Source: a virus
DNA: 32,944 bases
Virus record (IMG/VR): IMGVR_UViG_3300001450_000134
Span: 1-32,944 of that record
Strand: one strand, 5' to 3'
Shown here one piece after another: positions 31,720 through 32,944 of this stretch. Numbering within the stretch: the stretch's first letter is position 1; each line of letters opens with the position of its first letter. The notes below the pieces were generated by a model, which was not told the origin of the DNA, ran no database searches, and saw only the letters and a program-made list of their open reading frames with translations. The position numbers were made by a program, and so were the translations under genes.

Positions 31720-32160
31720 TTAAAATGCTCCTGGAGCTACTTGCATGCATGGGATTCCATTGGCTCTCCACATTGCAACAACTTGGTCTCTGTCATCGAA
31801 GACCATGTCTGGTTTCCAGTCAGCTTTGATAAGCTCGTCAAGAACTCTTTGTTTGAACTGATGGTCAGGCTCGAAGCTGTCATCTGGTCTCATGAAAAGA
31901 TGCGACCAAAATACACCCATTGTCTGCTTAAGCTGATGCTCAGTGATTTCTCTTTGTCTTTCTTTTCTAGCTGAAACAATAACAATTTCATGACCAGCGT
32001 CATGCATGTTCTCAGCGATTTCAAAGACATGCTCCATACGAGTGTCGTCTTTAGTTGCTTCTTCAAAAGCTTTCCAATCTACTTGCTGACTTCCATCAAC
32101 AAATTTTCTTCTATGTTCGACGTCCATTAAGGTTCCGTCTACGTCAAATATTATTTTCAT
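31720..32160 (-). CDS. HAD phosphatase, stand-alone polynucleotide 3'-phosphatase-like
   Basis: 146 residues. HAD motif I is FDVDGTL (Asp6 nucleophile, Asp8), motif II IVIVSAR (Ser63), a Lys near 103 may serve motif III, and motif IV is FDDR (Asp122, Asp123). The end DDRDQVVAMWRANGIPCMQV with APGAF is nearly that of the T4 Pnk phosphatase domain ([20 protein letters not shown]). T4 Pnk (301 aa) has an N-terminal 5'-kinase; here the protein begins straight at motif I, so the kinase is absent. It should remove 3'-phosphates from RNA or DNA ends, for repair of host-cleaved tRNA or nicked DNA. An AGGAG site precedes the start, which overlaps the previous stop. Confidence 0.85.
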   Translation of the reverse strand: MKIIFDVDGTLMDVEHRRKFVDGSQQVDWKAFEEATKDDTRMEHVFEIAENMHDAGHEIVIVSARKERQREITEHQLKQTMGVFWSHLFMRPDDSFEPDHQFKQRVLDELIKADWKPDMVFDDRDQVVAMWRANGIPCMQVAPGAF

Positions 32161-32444
32161 TATTTTGCTCCTTGTAAATCTTTAACCCAGTAGCCTGAAC
32201 AACCGATTGCTGAATTATCGCAACCCTGTCCTTCAAAAAACCACTCTATATTAATACCTTTAAATGTTACGTAAGGTAAGATATACGTAGTATAATTAAA
32301 CATAGGGTCATTTTTATTATATGCTCTTACGTGTATATCAGTGTTGTTAACTTCTTTGACATAGCCTTCGAAAGTTCTACCACTAGTTGTGAACTTGATA
32401 CCATCATCTTGTCTTACGATTTCTTTTATTGTTGTTATATTCAT
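32160..32444 (-). CDS. Unknown protein, 94 aa
   Basis: MNITTIKEIVRQDDGIKFTT, SGRTFEGYVKEVNNTDIHVR, then YILPYVTFKGINIEWFFEGQ and GCDNSAIGCSGYWVKDLQGA. The first half looks like a small SH3-like or OB-like beta barrel. Two cysteines near the end (GCDNSAIGC) could form a metal site or disulfide. AAGGAG lies 7 bases upstream, and a promoter stands about 40 bases upstream. The stop overlaps the phosphatase start (TAATG). Function unknown. Confidence 0.82.
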   Translation of the reverse strand: MNITTIKEIVRQDDGIKFTTSGRTFEGYVKEVNNTDIHVRAYNKNDPMFNYTTYILPYVTFKGINIEWFFEGQGCDNSAIGCSGYWVKDLQGAK

Positions 32445-32477
32445 TTAAACTCCTTATCTTTTAAACTGTATAGGTAT

Positions 32478-32506
32478 ATTATACCCTAGTTGGGAGCAAA
32501 TGTAAA
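32478..32506 (-). promoter_or_regulatory. Early promoter of the phosphatase module
   Basis: Minus strand TTTACA (32501-32506), 17-base spacer ending CTAGGG, TATAAT (32478-32483) and ATACC. The -35 side reads CCTTTACATTTGC, as at 29821 and 31525. The leader has a normal AAGGAG site. Confidence 0.88.
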
Positions 32507-32561
32507 GGACTTTTGGGAAAATAATGAAAATAATTACACAACAATCACTATGTCAGCAGTT

Positions 32562-32944
32562 TTAACCGCGTTTAGGACATGTTGTGTTATTAATTATTTG
32601 ATGATTCTTTATAACAGCTAAAGAAGTACCTATAGTCAATGCATCAATTTCTATCTTAGACCAGTCAAAATATTTTGGATTAAAGATTGTAGCCATTAAT
32701 AGCGACTTATGTAATATGAGATGGTCTCGATGTGGAACTCTTGGTAGAGTTGGATTGGATTCATATATACAACTGTACTTCATTCCTTTTACTGTAGAGT
32801 GTATATCTAAGATTTGGATTATATAGAATGTCACCCATCGATATTCGCTATTATCAGAGTGGAGTGTATATTGTGACCTTTTCTGATTTGCCCTTAACAA
32901 GGATTCTATCGACTTCTGAGAATGCTCTCTCTTTACAGCTTCGA
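32562..32944 (-). CDS. Unknown protein, N-terminus beyond the right edge
   Basis: The minus frame is open from the right edge to a stop at 32562, at least 127 codons, which is long for chance in this AT-rich DNA. Readable parts are EAVKREHSQKSIESLLRANQ, EYRWVTFYIIQILDIHSTVK, HRDHLILHKSLLMATIF and KIEIDALTIGTSLAVIKNHQ, ending TTCPKRG. A TTG at 32900 could serve as a start but has no ribosome site, so the true start is probably outside. The residue mix is less phage-typical than its neighbours. No family recognised. Confidence 0.45.
   Translation of the reverse strand, partial: EAVKREHSQKSIESLLRANQKRSQYTLHSDNSEYRWVTFYIIQILDIHSTVKGMKYSCIYESNPTLPRVPHRDHLILHKSLLMATIFNPKYFDWSKIEIDALTIGTSLAVIKNHQIINNTTCPKRG

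Overview
The window is part of the genome of a T4-like myovirus. It is AT-rich (roughly two thirds A+T by eye) and its protein versions resemble marine T4-like phages (cyanophage and pelagiphage type) more than coliphage T4. Evidence: baseplate genes gp53, gp27, gp5, gp25, gp6 and gp8 in series, the DUF4815 structural protein, a gp5 without lysozyme, the T4 replication/transcription trio gp32-gp59-gp33, and T4-type late promoters TATAAATA. I see no photosynthesis gene, tRNA, integrase or CRISPR, so the host cannot be named from this window.

Layout. (1) 1-20184, minus strand: tail and baseplate block, transcribed right to left from a late promoter at 20230-20237: gp48-like tube cap, gp53, gp27, gp5, an unknown 337-aa protein, gp25, gp6, a 945-aa gp7-position protein, gp8, a 1762-aa DUF4815 protein, a small coiled-coil protein and a fiber-like protein that runs off the left edge. 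(2) 20197-25133, plus strand: gp4 head completion nuclease, an unassigned 215-aa structural-type protein, a tail-tube-fold (gp54/gp19-type) protein, gp26 with a -1 frameshift extension resembling gp51, a two-TM membrane protein and the gp29 tape measure. (3) 25175-28653, minus strand: gp32, gp59, gp33, a 2-Cys peroxiredoxin and a 373-aa protein of unknown function, entered from a sigma70-type promoter at 28768-28796; gp32 also has its own promoter inside the gp59 gene. (4) 28873-32944, minus strand: an early region of tiny, mostly overlapping genes in modules, each module preceded by a near-identical sigma70-type promoter. A stand-alone polynucleotide-3'-phosphatase-like HAD protein is the only one with a clear function.

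The most unusual signal is where promoters sit relative to start codons. Four genes (28760 and 29790 behind early promoters; gp25 at 15481 and the 215-aa gene at 20696 behind late promoters) have an ATG at the predicted transcription start and no Shine-Dalgarno, while most other genes here have a GGAG-type site or a TAATG/ATGA overlap. The two late cases share the identical 20-mer GTATAAATAGATATATGGCA. This suggests leaderless translation used for selected early and late phage genes. The second notable point is the T TTT TTT slippery site at the end of gp26 with an 11-bp hairpin downstream, which would make a gp26-gp51 fusion shortly upstream of the tape measure, as in tail-assembly chaperone loci of other phages. 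Coordinates of genes shorter than about 60 codons were read directly from the sequence.
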